A stretch of DNA of 64,000 nucleotides from Nocardia terrae (GCF_009760405.1 NZ_WRPP01000001.1:2000909-2064908); one strand, 5' to 3'; positions 45,919 through 54,935 are shown, counted from the stretch's first letter. Notes: generated from the letters alone by a model not told the origin. Numbers and translations are program-made.

Positions 45919-46090
45919 TCGAGCACGCTACACCGAAACCCCCCGGGTCACATGCGCCGACCCGCTTATCGCGTTGCGTGGCGCACATCGCATCGCCCGG
46001 TCCGATAACTCCCCTATCGATCCCCGAATCCCGAAGGCCGTCAAGCGCGCTCCACACCCCGCCGGGCAGTGACCCACGCCACTCGACCGG

Positions 46091-47653
46091 TCAGGCGGGG
46101 CAGGCGGTGCCGTCGGCGGGGAGGGTGGCGTCCTTGAGGTAGTCGGCGAGAGATTGCTGGGCGCAGCCGGAGTGGGCGAAGGTGGGATGGCCCCAGCCCT
46201 GCCAGACGACGGTCGCGGTGCGGGCGCCTGCCGCACCGAGGGCGCCGGTGACGGTGGGGCGGCCGTCCTGGCCGACCACGGGGTCGGCGCTGCCGCCGAG
46301 CACCAGGACGGGCAGGTCGAGTTTGTCGGGGAGGGTCATCGGGGCGGCGGCGGGCCAGGCCGAGCAGAGCATCAGGTCGATGGCGGCGACCTTGCCGAAG
46401 ATCGGATATTGGGTGGCCCAGGCGGTTTCGAAGGATTTCGCCTTGTCGGGGGTGGAGGGCTCGTGGTTGTCGCTGCAGCGGTTGACGAATTCGCCGTCGG
46501 TGGCGACGGTGGAGGCGGCCCGCAGCACGTAGGGCGTGATCGGGCCGTGGTCGCCCTTGCCGAGCGCGCTCAGCGCATCGGCGAATCCCGTGAGCTGCGA
46601 ATTGTCCAGGGAGCGTGAGTCACCCAGGAAGCCGCTCAAGGTGGTGACGAGCGCGGACGCCGACAGGTCGGCGAGCTGTCCGGCCCCGGCGCGGTTCACC
46701 AGATCGATGACGGCCGCCCGCGGGTCGGCCCCGAGCGAGCAGTTCAGCGACGCGCACCGCTGCGCGAACGCGGTGAGCGCGGCCTCCTGCCCCTTCACCC
46801 GCTGCTCGGCGCGCCCGTTCGCGTCGGTGCCCACCGACTGCGGCGAGTCCAGCACCAGCCGCCCGAGGTGCTGCCCGTACTTGCGCGCGTAGTTCAGCGC
46901 CACGTTCGCGCCGGTGCCCGTGCCCAGCAGCGCGATGTGGTCGACCTGCAGCTGCTTGCGCATCTGTTCGATGTCGTCGGCGGCGTGCGGGGCGTCCCAC
47001 ACGCCCTGTTCGGGGGACAGGAAGTCCAGGCAGGCGACCGCGGCGTCGCGCCCGGTGGTGCTCATGGCGTCCACGGGATCGGTTGCGCCGCGCGTGAATT
47101 GGTTCTGATCGGCGAGCGCCTTGCGCTGCGGGTCGGTCATGCAGGTGATCGGCACGGAGCTGCCGATGCCGCGCCGGTCCACCGCGATGATGGGTCGGGT
47201 GGCCAGCAGTGCGCTCGCGTTCCCGGCGGCCAGCCCGGCCAGCGTCGCGGTCGAGGAGCGGTCCGCGCCGGAGGTCAGGATGAGCGGCGCGGCGTCCTTG
47301 GGCGTGCGGTCGTAGCGGGCCCGGATGGCCGCGTTCTTGAAATTGCCGGCCACGGTCCCGGCCACGTCCTTCTGCGCGGGGTATTCGGCGCATTCGAGCA
47401 CGAGCCCCTGCGGCGGCGCGCCCAGTGCCAGCAGGTTGAAGGTCGGCACCGTGCAGTCGCGCCAGGTGAGATCGACCTTGGGGACCTCGGGCGCGGGCGG
47501 GGTGGAGTCGGCGGGTGCGGTGGTCGCGGCGGCCCCGGCCTGATGCGGCTGTTCCACGGCGACGGCGGGCCGGTTCGACGGCCCGGCCCCGCAGGCGGTG
47601 GTGACCAATACCGACAGTGTCGACGCCAGCAGAGCGGCCCGAGTCCAGCGCAT
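46091..47653 (-). CDS. Secreted alpha/beta hydrolase, TAP-like peptidase family
   Basis: A 520-residue exported protein (Rv2672-like). The signal peptide RWTRAALLASTLSVLVTTACG ends in a Cys suggesting lipoprotein anchoring, though the lipobox is not canonical. The hydrolase domain shows DRRGIGSS (oxyanion loop), the nucleophile in LLGTGTGANVALNYA (a GxGxG version in which Ser is replaced by Thr), and LVLGGSADPVVGQDG plus WGHPTFAHSGC for Asp and His. The C-terminal TAP-like region ends here. The Thr at the nucleophile elbow is atypical and may alter or abolish activity. Confidence 0.85.
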   Translation of the reverse strand: MRWTRAALLASTLSVLVTTACGAGPSNRPAVAVEQPHQAGAAATTAPADSTPPAPEVPKVDLTWRDCTVPTFNLLALGAPPQGLVLECAEYPAQKDVAGTVAGNFKNAAIRARYDRTPKDAAPLILTSGADRSSTATLAGLAAGNASALLATRPIIAVDRRGIGSSVPITCMTDPQRKALADQNQFTRGATDPVDAMSTTGRDAAVACLDFLSPEQGVWDAPHAADDIEQMRKQLQVDHIALLGTGTGANVALNYARKYGQHLGRLVLDSPQSVGTDANGRAEQRVKGQEAALTAFAQRCASLNCSLGADPRAAVIDLVNRAGAGQLADLSASALVTTLSGFLGDSRSLDNSQLTGFADALSALGKGDHGPITPYVLRAASTVATDGEFVNRCSDNHEPSTPDKAKSFETAWATQYPIFGKVAAIDLMLCSAWPAAAPMTLPDKLDLPVLVLGGSADPVVGQDGRPTVTGALGAAGARTATVVWQGWGHPTFAHSGCAQQSLADYLKDATLPADGTACPA

Positions 47654-47685
47654 GCGCTCCACCTTGCCAGGTCCCGCACGCGGTT

Positions 47686-48459
47686 TCAGCCTCGGGTGTG
47701 GGCGCGTTCCCATCGGGTCAAGATCGTGCCGTCGGTATCGAGCAGCAGGTGGCGCGGGCGCATGGGGGTGGGCAGGGCGTTGGGGGACATCGCGATTCGG
47801 CCCGCTATGCCGCCTACCAGCTGCGGCGATACGGTCAGGCACACCTCGTCGACGGACTCGGCGGCGATGAGCTGGCCGAACAGCGACGGCCCGCCCTCGC
47901 ACAGCACGCGTCGCAGCCCGAGCCCTTCGAGGGCGTCGCGCACGGCGGTGATGGTGCAGTCGTCCTCGCCCGCCTCGATGAGTTCGGCTCCGGCGTCGAT
48001 GAGTCGCTTCTTGTGCTCGGCGGGCGCGGCGGTGGTGGTGAGGATGATCGGGCGCGCCCCCGCGTCGGTGAACAGCTTGCTCGCCGGATCCAGTGACGCC
48101 CCGTGGGTGACGACCGCGATCCGCGGCGGCGTCCCGTCCGCGTCGCCCCCGAGCCCTTCCCGGTGCAGCCGCTTGCGCAGCTCCGAATCGGTGTGCGCCG
48201 CACCGTAGTTCTCCGCCCGCGCGGTGCCCGCCCCGACCAGCACCACATCGGCGAGATCCCGCAGCAGCGCGAACACCTTCTTGTCCGCGGGCGTGCCGAG
48301 CCCGCCGGACCGCCCGTCCACGGTGACCGCGCCATCGATGCTGGTGACGAAGTTGACACGCACATACGGGGCGGATGGCTCTACCGGATAGGCGTACATC
48401 TCGACCAGGTCGTCGTGGGTGAGATCTGTGAGCTGAATCGCATTCGGCATGTGCTGCAT
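47686..48459 (-). CDS. RibD C-terminal-like pyrimidine reductase
   Basis: A 257-residue dihydrofolate reductase-fold protein (Rv2671-like). It contains VRVNFVTSIDGAVTVDGRSGGL (RibD_C entry), VLVGAGTARAENYG, and the glycine-rich VLCEGGPSLFGQL. It would use NADPH to reduce a pyrimidine intermediate of riboflavin synthesis, although members of this subgroup may act on folates. No deaminase domain is attached. ATG 48459 is preferred because GGATGGG lies five bases upstream; a GTG at 48477 is possible. Divergent from zapE. Confidence 0.9.
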   Translation of the reverse strand: MQHMPNAIQLTDLTHDDLVEMYAYPVEPSAPYVRVNFVTSIDGAVTVDGRSGGLGTPADKKVFALLRDLADVVLVGAGTARAENYGAAHTDSELRKRLHREGLGGDADGTPPRIAVVTHGASLDPASKLFTDAGARPIILTTTAAPAEHKKRLIDAGAELIEAGEDDCTITAVRDALEGLGLRRVLCEGGPSLFGQLIAAESVDEVCLTVSPQLVGGIAGRIAMSPNALPTPMRPRHLLLDTDGTILTRWERAHTRG

Positions 48460-48494
48460 AAGAGCCCATCCCACCACGGTTCTACGCTTTCCGA

Positions 48495-49517
48495 GTGCAA
48501 CAACGCCTCGTCGATCGCCACCCGGAGGTTCCGGCAGACCAGCTCGTGGCCCAGATGGTGCCGCCGCCCACCTTCGACGAGGTGAGCTTCGGTTCCTACA
48601 TCCCGGACCCGAAGGAACCCTCTCAGGCCGCGGCCGTGCAGCAGGCCGAGCAGTTCGCCGATTCGGTGACCAAACTGCGCAAGGCCGCCGACAAGAAGCC
48701 GCTCTTCGGCAAGAAGAAGCCGGTGCACGGCATCGGCCTGTACCTGGACGGCGGCTTCGGTGTGGGCAAGACCCACCTGCTGGCCTCGATCTTCCACAGC
48801 GTGCCGACGCCCAAGTCGTTCGGCACCTTCGGTGAGGTCACCAATCTGGTTGGCGCGCTGGGCTTCAACAACGCCGTCGAGCGGCTGTCGGCCAACAGCG
48901 TGCTGTGCATCGACGAGTTCGAGCTCGACGATCCGGGCGACACCATGCTGGTCTCGCGGCTGCTCACCGAGCTGACCGACCGCGGCGTCTCCATCGTGGC
49001 CACCTCCAACACCCTGCCGGGCCAGCTGGGCGAGGGCCGCTTCGCCGCCCAGGACTTCCTGCGCGAGATCAAGAAGCTGGGCTCGCTGTTCGAGGCCGTG
49101 CGCGTCGACGGCCCCGACTACCGCCACCGCGACCTGCCCCCGGCCCCCGAGCCGACCTCCGCGGAGCACCTGGTCGAACTGGCCACCGCCACACCGGATT
49201 CCACCCTCGACGACTTCGACGAGCTGACCAAGCACCTGAGCACCCTGCACCCGTCCCGGTACGGCGCGCTCATCAACGGCGTGTCGGCGGTGTACATCTC
49301 GAACATCCACCCGGTGGCCGACCAGGCCGTGGCCCTGCGCATCGTCGTACTGGCCGACCGCCTCTACGACGCGGGCACCCCGGTGACCGTCTCGGGCGCG
49401 AAGCTGGACCAGATCTTCACCCAGGAGATGCTGGACGGCGGCTACCGCAAGAAGTACCTGCGCGCGATCTCCCGCCTGCTGGCGCTCTCGCGCTTCGAGG
49501 CTCCCGCGCACGCTTGA
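48495..49517 (+). CDS. zapE: ZapE/AFG1-like ATPase
   Basis: A 340-residue AAA-type P-loop ATPase (Rv2670c-like). Walker A is YLDGGFGVGKTHLL and Walker B is VLCIDEFELDDPGD. The AFG1-typical sensor is IVATSNTLPGQLGEGRF. In proteobacteria ZapE supports cell division and in mitochondria AFG1 acts on membrane proteins. Here function is by analogy. GTG 48495 start. It ends the conserved block shared with mycobacteria. Confidence 0.93.
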   Translation: MQQRLVDRHPEVPADQLVAQMVPPPTFDEVSFGSYIPDPKEPSQAAAVQQAEQFADSVTKLRKAADKKPLFGKKKPVHGIGLYLDGGFGVGKTHLLASIFHSVPTPKSFGTFGEVTNLVGALGFNNAVERLSANSVLCIDEFELDDPGDTMLVSRLLTELTDRGVSIVATSNTLPGQLGEGRFAAQDFLREIKKLGSLFEAVRVDGPDYRHRDLPPAPEPTSAEHLVELATATPDSTLDDFDELTKHLSTLHPSRYGALINGVSAVYISNIHPVADQAVALRIVVLADRLYDAGTPVTVSGAKLDQIFTQEMLDGGYRKKYLRAISRLLALSRFEAPAHA

Positions 49518-49520
49518 TCG

Positions 49521-49600
49521 GGGTCGCACAGGGTCGCGCCTGAGGTCCCGGGGTGTCTTGGGGGTGCACAGGGTCGCGCCTGAGGCCCTGGGTCTCTTGG
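49521..49600. repeat. 40-bp imperfect tandem duplication
   Basis: Two copies of a 40-bp unit (from about 49521 and 49561) share CACAGGGTCGCGCCTGAGG and TCTTGGG. They lie right after zapE in a spacer without a gene. Confidence 0.75.
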
Positions 49601-49646
49601 GTTTCAGGGGGCCCGCTCCCATGTTCCTGTCCTTCTCGCGGGGTGT

Positions 49647-49676
49647 CAGGGGCTTGCCCCTGAGAGCCTCGAGAGT
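49647..49676 (+). repeat. Hairpin repeat with conserved tail, copy 1
   Basis: CAGGGGCTTGCCCCTG is a hairpin, followed by AGAGCCTCGAGAGTT. The tail GCCCCTGAGAG-N3-CGAGAG recurs at 54945-54964 after another GGGGC-loop-GCCCC hairpin. It may act as a terminator-like element for zapE. Confidence 0.65.
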
Positions 49677-49784
49677 TGGGCTGACCGACCCCGGTGGTTC
49701 TTAACGTTGCCTTAGGTAATAAATTTCGAGGGTCAACGAAAATCGGGTGTTGTTCGGTTTTCGTCCCCCGGAAGGAGAAACACC

Positions 49785-50591
49785 TTGCGCACACGTGCTG
49801 TCACAGCCGCTGCGGCGGTCACCATCGCCCTCTCCGCCAGTCTGGGATCGGCGGCGATCGCCTTCGCTGCCGACCCGCCCGCCGCGACCAGCAGCGTGGT
49901 GGTCAACACCGACAACCGCGCCCTGGGCCTGACCGGTGTGCTGAACGCCCGTGACGCGGGCGGCTACCAGACCGCCGACGGCCACACCGTGCGCACCGGC
50001 CTGGTCTTCCGCACCGGCGACCTGTCCAAGGCCACCGACGACGACCTGGCCAAGCTCGCCGCCGACAACGTGGTCTCCGTGCACGATCTGCGTACCGGCT
50101 ACGAGCAGCAGCTGATGGGCGTCGACAAGGTTCCCGCCGGTGCGATCGAGCACCACGACGACATCATCGGCCAGGCCCCGCCGCAGGTGATGGCCTCCAC
50201 CCTGTCCGCGGGCACCGACCTCTACCGCGCCTTCATCACCGCGCCCGGCGCGAGCGACGGTTTCGCGAACGTGCTGCGCGACATCGCCTACAACCCGGGC
50301 GGCGTGCTGTTCCACTGCACCGCGGGCAAGGACCGCACCGGCTGGACCTCGGCCGTGCTGCTGACCGTCCTGGGCGTGGACAAGGACACCGTCTACTACG
50401 ACTACCTGCTGTCCAACTACTACCGCGGCGCCAAGGACGGCGACATGATGAACGGCGTCGGCGCCGCCGCCCTGGACGCCGCCTTCGACCAGGTGAACAA
50501 GAGCTACGGCAGCTTCGACAACTACGTCCACGAGGGCCTGAAGCTGTCGGACGCCGATGTCGCGGCCCTGAAGGCGAAACTGCTCGCCTGA
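49785..50591 (+). CDS. Secreted protein-tyrosine phosphatase, MptpB-like
   Basis: A 268-residue exported phosphatase. A signal peptide (residues 1-30, AAAAVTIALSASLGSAAIAFA) precedes a Y_phosphatase3-type domain: LNARDAGGYQTADGHTVRTGLVFRTGDL and the P-loop LFHCTAGKDRTGWTS with Cys and Arg in the CX5R motif. The C-terminus holds DAAFDQVNKSYGSFDNYVHEGL. Such enzymes can act on tyrosine, serine or phosphoinositide substrates; the target is unknown. TTG 49785 follows GGAAGGAG. A close paralogue follows it. Confidence 0.9.
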   Translation: MRTRAVTAAAAVTIALSASLGSAAIAFAADPPAATSSVVVNTDNRALGLTGVLNARDAGGYQTADGHTVRTGLVFRTGDLSKATDDDLAKLAADNVVSVHDLRTGYEQQLMGVDKVPAGAIEHHDDIIGQAPPQVMASTLSAGTDLYRAFITAPGASDGFANVLRDIAYNPGGVLFHCTAGKDRTGWTSAVLLTVLGVDKDTVYYDYLLSNYYRGAKDGDMMNGVGAAALDAAFDQVNKSYGSFDNYVHEGLKLSDADVAALKAKLLA

Positions 50592-50616
50592 CAAGGTAAT
50601 TCACGACTCCTCCGAG

Positions 50617-50645
50617 AACGCCGGGCAGCGGGTCTGCCCGGCGTT
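50617..50645 (+). terminator. Hairpin after the first phosphatase
   Basis: A perfect 12-bp stem (AACGCCGGGCAG and complement, five-base loop), 25 bp past the stop, followed by CCTCGTGTTC. T-tract is poor. Confidence 0.7.
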
Positions 50646-50771
50646 CCTCGTGTTCCCGACCGAATCCGGCGCCTCGCGCGGCAATCGAGCCGATCTCGTG
50701 GGCGCGTCGCGGGGGCGGCCGGCGTGTTGGATTGCTAAAAAATTGCTGGGGGTCGAGCGAGGAGGCGGCGC

Positions 50772-51578
50772 ATGATTCGTTCTCGTGGAGTGCATCTGAC
50801 CCTGACGTTCGCGGCCCTCGCCGCGGCCGGTCTCGGCCAGGCCGGACCCGCCGCCGCGACCCCGCCGCCCGATCCCACGCCCGCGGTCGTGCTCGGCATC
50901 GGCGAGCGGACCCTACCCCTGCCCGGTGTCGAAAACGCCCGTGACGTGGGCGGTTACGCCACCGCCGACGGAAGGGTCGTGCGTACCGGCCTGGTGTACC
51001 GGACCGCCAACTTGTCCCAGGCGAGCGACCTGGCACTGGCCTACCTGAGCGACCACGGCCTGAAACTGGACGAGGACCTGCGCTCGGTCTCCGAGGTCGC
51101 GCTGATCCCCGACCGCGTCCCGGCGGGCGCGGTCTTCCGCAATGCCGATGTGATCGGCCAGAATCCGGTGCCCGCCCTGTCCACCTTCGCCGCCAGCGTC
51201 GAGTTGTACCGCGCCTTCATCACGACCCCGGGCGCGAACGAGGGCTTCTCCCAGGTCCTGCGCGACATCATCGCCACCCCCGACGGCACCGTCCTGTTCC
51301 ACTGCATGTCGGGCAACGACCGCACCGGCTGGACGGCCGCGGTCCTGCTGACCATCCTCGGCGTCGACCGCGCCACCGTCTACTACGACTACCTGCTGTC
51401 GAACTTCTACCACGACGCCGCACCCGGCGACGCCCGCCACGGCGTCGTCCCGGTCGCCCTCGATTCCGCCTTCGACCAGGCGAATCAGACCTACGGCAGC
51501 TTCGATGCCTACGTGCACAACGGTTTACGTCTCACCGACGGCGACATCGCCGCCCTGAAGGCGAAAATGCTGTCCTGA
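50772..51578 (+). CDS. Secreted tyrosine phosphatase-like paralogue
   Basis: A 268-residue paralogue of the preceding gene, same length and layout: signal peptide (about residues 1-29), GVENARDVGGYATADGRVVRTGLVYRTANL, P-loop LFHCMSGNDRTGWTA, and an almost identical end (YGSFDAYVHNGLRLTDGDIAALKAKML). The catalytic Cys and Arg remain, but the loop Lys of HCTAGKDRTG is Asn here, and the region before the P-loop has diverged. Probably a tandem duplication with shifted specificity. A GGAGG (50761-50765) supports ATG 50772. Confidence 0.87.
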   Translation: MIRSRGVHLTLTFAALAAAGLGQAGPAAATPPPDPTPAVVLGIGERTLPLPGVENARDVGGYATADGRVVRTGLVYRTANLSQASDLALAYLSDHGLKLDEDLRSVSEVALIPDRVPAGAVFRNADVIGQNPVPALSTFAASVELYRAFITTPGANEGFSQVLRDIIATPDGTVLFHCMSGNDRTGWTAAVLLTILGVDRATVYYDYLLSNFYHDAAPGDARHGVVPVALDSAFDQANQTYGSFDAYVHNGLRLTDGDIAALKAKMLS

Positions 51579-51587
51579 GGCCAGCTT

Positions 51588-51845
51588 TCACGTGAGCCAG
51601 TATTTGCGGACCACCACGGTCAGCACGAACCCGAGGCACATGGTGGCGACCGAGGTCCACACCGCCTCCTTCGCGAGTGGCTGCCCTCGCTGGTTGGCCG
51701 CCAGCCCGAGAAGTATTCCGGCCCAACCGAACAGGCAGGGCACCAGCAATGCCAGTGCCGCGGCGGCGAACGCCGCGATCACCAGCCCTCTGCCCTCCGC
51801 GGGTGTGCCGCCCGGCCCCGGTTGCGATTTCGGTGGTGTCCCCAT
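51588..51845 (-). CDS. Small DUF4190-like membrane protein
   Basis: An 85-residue protein with a Pro/Gly-rich cytoplasmic N-terminus (about 20 residues) and two membrane helices (LVIAAFAAAALALLVPCLFGWAGILLGL and VWTSVATMCLGFVLTVVVR). The arrangement resembles DUF4190 proteins, which have no assigned role. ATG 51845. Convergent with the second phosphatase gene. Confidence 0.7.
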   Translation of the reverse strand: MGTPPKSQPGPGGTPAEGRGLVIAAFAAAALALLVPCLFGWAGILLGLAANQRGQPLAKEAVWTSVATMCLGFVLTVVVRKYWLT

Positions 51846-51927
51846 GACGCTGTCCTACTCGCCGTATGGGTATGCACGGTACCGACAACGGTGAAGTGCG
51901 TCACGGCGATTCGCGGCCGCGAACGGA

Positions 51928-52464
51928 TCAGAGATCGTGGCGCATGACGTAGTCGTGGTGGGTCTGGCTGCCGACGGTGAAGGTCTTGGTGCCCGCGACG
52001 GTGAAGCCGTGCTTGCCGTAGAAGCGCTGGGCGCGCGCGTTCTGCTGGTTCACGCCCAGCCACACGGCCACGCTGCCGCCGGTGCGGGCGCTGTCGAGGG
52101 CGGCGTGCATGAGCGCGGCCGAGACGCCGTTGCCGTGTTGGCCGGGCAGCACGTACATCTTGCTGAGTTCGGTCACCGGCCGCTGTGTGATGACGGCCGC
52201 GACGTCGGGGTCGGCGGGTGTCATGGCATTGAGCAGCGCGTAGCCGACGATCGCTTCGTCGGTCACGGCCTTGAGCACCACCCGTTCCGGGTCGGTGAGG
52301 TACTCGCGGAACTTGTCCGCCGACAGCCACTTCGCGATGAATTCCGCCTCGTCCTCGGGCGTCGAGCCGGGCGGGCAGGCCAGCGGGAACGTCACGGCCG
52401 CCACATTCGCGAGTTCCTCGGCGTCGCCGAGCCGGGCCCGGTCGATGGTTACGGTGTCGCTCAC
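51928..52464 (-). CDS. GNAT-family N-acetyltransferase
   Basis: A 178-residue acetyltransferase. The acetyl-CoA loop is MYVLPGQHGNGVSAALMHAAL (motif Q-x-x-G-x-G/A variant), preceded by the EAIVGYALLNAM strand and followed by LGVNQQNARAQRFYGKHGF, the family's final motif. The substrate is unknown. GTG 52464 starts it. Lies 8 bp downstream of the MFS gene on the same strand, so both are likely co-transcribed, an arrangement often seen in drug-export or resistance operons. Confidence 0.88.
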   Translation of the reverse strand: MSDTVTIDRARLGDAEELANVAAVTFPLACPPGSTPEDEAEFIAKWLSADKFREYLTDPERVVLKAVTDEAIVGYALLNAMTPADPDVAAVITQRPVTELSKMYVLPGQHGNGVSAALMHAALDSARTGGSVAVWLGVNQQNARAQRFYGKHGFTVAGTKTFTVGSQTHHDYVMRHDL

Positions 52465-52472
52465 CGTTCCAG

Positions 52473-53702
52473 TCAAGCAGGTTCCGCGGCGGGCTCGGAG
52501 GCCGCGGTCGCACCGCCGCGGACATGGAAGACCCGGGCGAACGCGATCAGCACCACCGCGAAGCCGAGCGGAATCGCGAACCCGGCCCGCAGGTTGGCCG
52601 CGTCCGCGACCACGCCGACGACCGCGCCGCCGACCAGCGTGCCCGCGTAGTTGAACAGGTTGAGCCGGGCGATGAGCGCGTCCAGACCGCGGCCACTGGT
52701 GAGTTGCCCGGCCTCGCTGAAGCACAGCGGCGCGATGACCGGCAATCCGATTCCGGCGATGAGGAATCCGAGGATGGCGGCGACCGGCGCGGGGGCCGCG
52801 ACCACGACCACCAGTCCGATCGACCCGACCGCGGCCGCCACCCGCACCACCGCGCGCGGCCCGAACCGCCGCACCCACAGGTCGCCGGTGAGGCGTCCGA
52901 GCAGCGACGCGCCCTGGTAGGCGGCCAGCGCCAGCGCGGCCGTGGCCGAGGACGACAGCAGTTCGTCCTTCAGGTACAGCGCCGACCAGTTGCCCACCGC
53001 GAGGTCGATGGCGAACGCGAGGGCGATCACCACGCCGAAGATCAGGAAGATCCGCGTCGGCACCGAACCGGTCGTGTGCTGTTCGGCCGGAGCGGTTTCG
53101 GCCTCGTCGGTGCCCAGCAGTCGCGGTCCCGCGCCCAGGCAGCCCGCCAGCACCACCGCCGCGGCCGTCAGAATCGATGCCCACAGCGGCACTTTCAGCG
53201 CCTCGAAGGCCGCGACGAACAGCGCCCCGGTGATCGATCCGGCACTCCAGGCGGCATAGAACGACACCAGCACGAATCGGCCATAGCCGTGTTGAATGAA
53301 CACCGCTTGCATATTGGTTCCGGCATCGACGATTCCGACCGCCACGCCGTACACGCCCAACACGATGAACGCCGTCACCTGATCGGGTGCGGCCGCGATC
53401 CCGACACCCGCGACCGCGACCAGCGCCAGCCCGATGCGCAGCGCCGTCCGGCTCGACCAGCGCAGCGCGATCCGTTCCGCGGTCACGCTGCCCACCCCGG
53501 CGAGCAGCGAGATCATGGTGACCATCGCGACGATGACGCCGTCGGAGAGCGCGAACTTCTCCTTCATCTGCGGTAATTCGGTGAGGATGACGGCCAGGAA
53601 GAAGCCCTGCAGCGCGAAGGCGACCGAATTGGCGGCGCGCGCCGTGCGCAGCGCTCGAGGTAGGTCGCCGGAGGGCGGGTGCGGGGACTGCGGGTGGAGC
53701 AT
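52473..53702 (-). CDS. Major facilitator superfamily transporter
   Basis: A 409-residue permease with about 12 membrane helices in two halves, joined by an acidic central loop (GTDEAETAPAEQHTTGS). The N-terminal half starts with a Leu/Phe-rich helix (NSVAFALQGFFLAVILTELPQMKEKF) and GVIVAMVTMISLLAGVGSVTAERIA. GNWSALYLKDEL and GLPVIAPLCFSEAG mark the second half. It resembles small-molecule or sugar exporters of the YbjJ-like group; the substrate is unknown. The GNAT gene follows. Confidence 0.85.
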   Translation of the reverse strand: MLHPQSPHPPSGDLPRALRTARAANSVAFALQGFFLAVILTELPQMKEKFALSDGVIVAMVTMISLLAGVGSVTAERIALRWSSRTALRIGLALVAVAGVGIAAAPDQVTAFIVLGVYGVAVGIVDAGTNMQAVFIQHGYGRFVLVSFYAAWSAGSITGALFVAAFEALKVPLWASILTAAAVVLAGCLGAGPRLLGTDEAETAPAEQHTTGSVPTRIFLIFGVVIALAFAIDLAVGNWSALYLKDELLSSSATAALALAAYQGASLLGRLTGDLWVRRFGPRAVVRVAAAVGSIGLVVVVAAPAPVAAILGFLIAGIGLPVIAPLCFSEAGQLTSGRGLDALIARLNLFNYAGTLVGGAVVGVVADAANLRAGFAIPLGFAVVLIAFARVFHVRGGATAASEPAAEPA

Positions 53703-53923
53703 GGCGAAAGAGTAGCGGCGGCAACGCGGTCCGGCATCCCGGGCATCGGTTACGAACCGCGCCCCGGTTGATCACACGAGGCTCGCGGTTGGATAACGAA
53801 TCTGGTCGCTTTCCTGCCGCTTGGTGGTCGGATTGCTGCACTCTGGAAGTGACGGCGAGGGCTGGTGGTTTCCGATGAGGCGGAAGCGGCCCCTGCGGTG
53901 AGTGTGGTGGCTGGGGTGATCTT

Positions 53924-54895
53924 GTGAGTACGAGGCGAGTCGAGGGTCCGCGGGAGCGGTCGGTGGCCCTCGCCGACCCGGGACCGCGCTCGAAATCGAA
54001 GGCGACGGTGGGGGATTCGACGGCGCGCGACGCACGCGGCCATCTGGCGGGGGAGCGCTGCCGCGAGGCCGACTGTGCCCGGTGCCGCTGGGACGCGCGC
54101 CGGCTGGAGTTCTGGCTGCGCGGGCGGCTGCTGGCCGCCGGCGCCGAGGATGTGCAGGTGGACGCGACCGTCGGCGCGCACTCGGTGGACGTGCTGTGGC
54201 GCAAGGGTGATCGGACCGGTGTGATCGAGGTGTCCAGCGCCCCACCCGAGTTGACCCGCGCCCGGGTGCTCACCGCGGAGCTGCGGAGCAGCGGTTGTAG
54301 CGAAGTGCTATGGATCTGCCCGCCCGGTTTCTGGACCGCGCAGCTGCCCGCGCTGGGCCTGGACGACTTCGCCGCCGACGGTTGTGAGTACCGTGTGGTC
54401 GGCGGCCTGCTCACGTCCGGACCGGGTGGTGTGGTCACGGCCCGCCAATCCGCCTGTGAGCTGCGCGAATTCATTACGGGCTGGGTGGCCGAGGAGATGG
54501 CTTTCGGCTGCCGCGACGAACACACGGGAGGATGGGCGACGGTGAACGACTGGGAGCGCCACACCCGGACCCAGGCCGCCGTCATCGCACGGCAGCGCCA
54601 GGAACTCATGAACCAGCGCACGGCGCTCGCCTTGGCCCGCAAGGCGACTCGCGACAAGACCAAGCAGCTGCTGCGCCTGACCCACCGCCTGGAACGCGCC
54701 GAGATCGCCGCCCAACAGCAGGCCGACGACCTGGCCCAGACCCGCCGCAAGATCGCCGACCACAACCGCGTGGACGCGACCCTGCGCCTGACGGTCTCGA
54801 GCCAGCGCTCGGCGATCCTGCACTGGCAGCTGATCACTTGGTTCGCGGTCCTGGTGATCATCACCTTCATCGCCGCGGGACTGGTGCTGAAGTAA
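53924..54895 (+). CDS. CoiA-like nuclease-fold protein with coiled coil and C-terminal anchor
   Basis: A 323-residue protein. The N-terminus is basic. A Cys group (C46, C51, C54) precedes a PD-(D/E)xK-like core: AGAEDVQVDATVGAHSVDVLW (D89) and GVIEVSSAP (E102). LTAELRSSGCSEVLWICPPGF resembles the CoiA competence family. Residues about 190-290 are a long charged Gln/Arg/Lys helix, probably coiled coil, and the last 25 (ITWFAVLVIITFIAAGLVL) form a membrane segment, giving a tail-anchored product. The Lys after E102 is replaced by Ser. Function unknown. GTG 53924 start. Confidence 0.7.
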   Translation: MSTRRVEGPRERSVALADPGPRSKSKATVGDSTARDARGHLAGERCREADCARCRWDARRLEFWLRGRLLAAGAEDVQVDATVGAHSVDVLWRKGDRTGVIEVSSAPPELTRARVLTAELRSSGCSEVLWICPPGFWTAQLPALGLDDFAADGCEYRVVGGLLTSGPGGVVTARQSACELREFITGWVAEEMAFGCRDEHTGGWATVNDWERHTRTQAAVIARQRQELMNQRTALALARKATRDKTKQLLRLTHRLERAEIAAQQQADDLAQTRRKIADHNRVDATLRLTVSSQRSAILHWQLITWFAVLVIITFIAAGLVLK

Positions 54896-54935
54896 GGGGC
54901 TCGGGGCAGAGCGCTCGAAGATCTCGAGGGGGTTC

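Noticed and set aside
49700..49745. Iron-box (IdeR/DmdR) before the first phosphatase
   Set aside because: The AT-rich stretch near CCTTAGGTAATAA matches only about 12 of 19 consensus positions; more likely a plain promoter.
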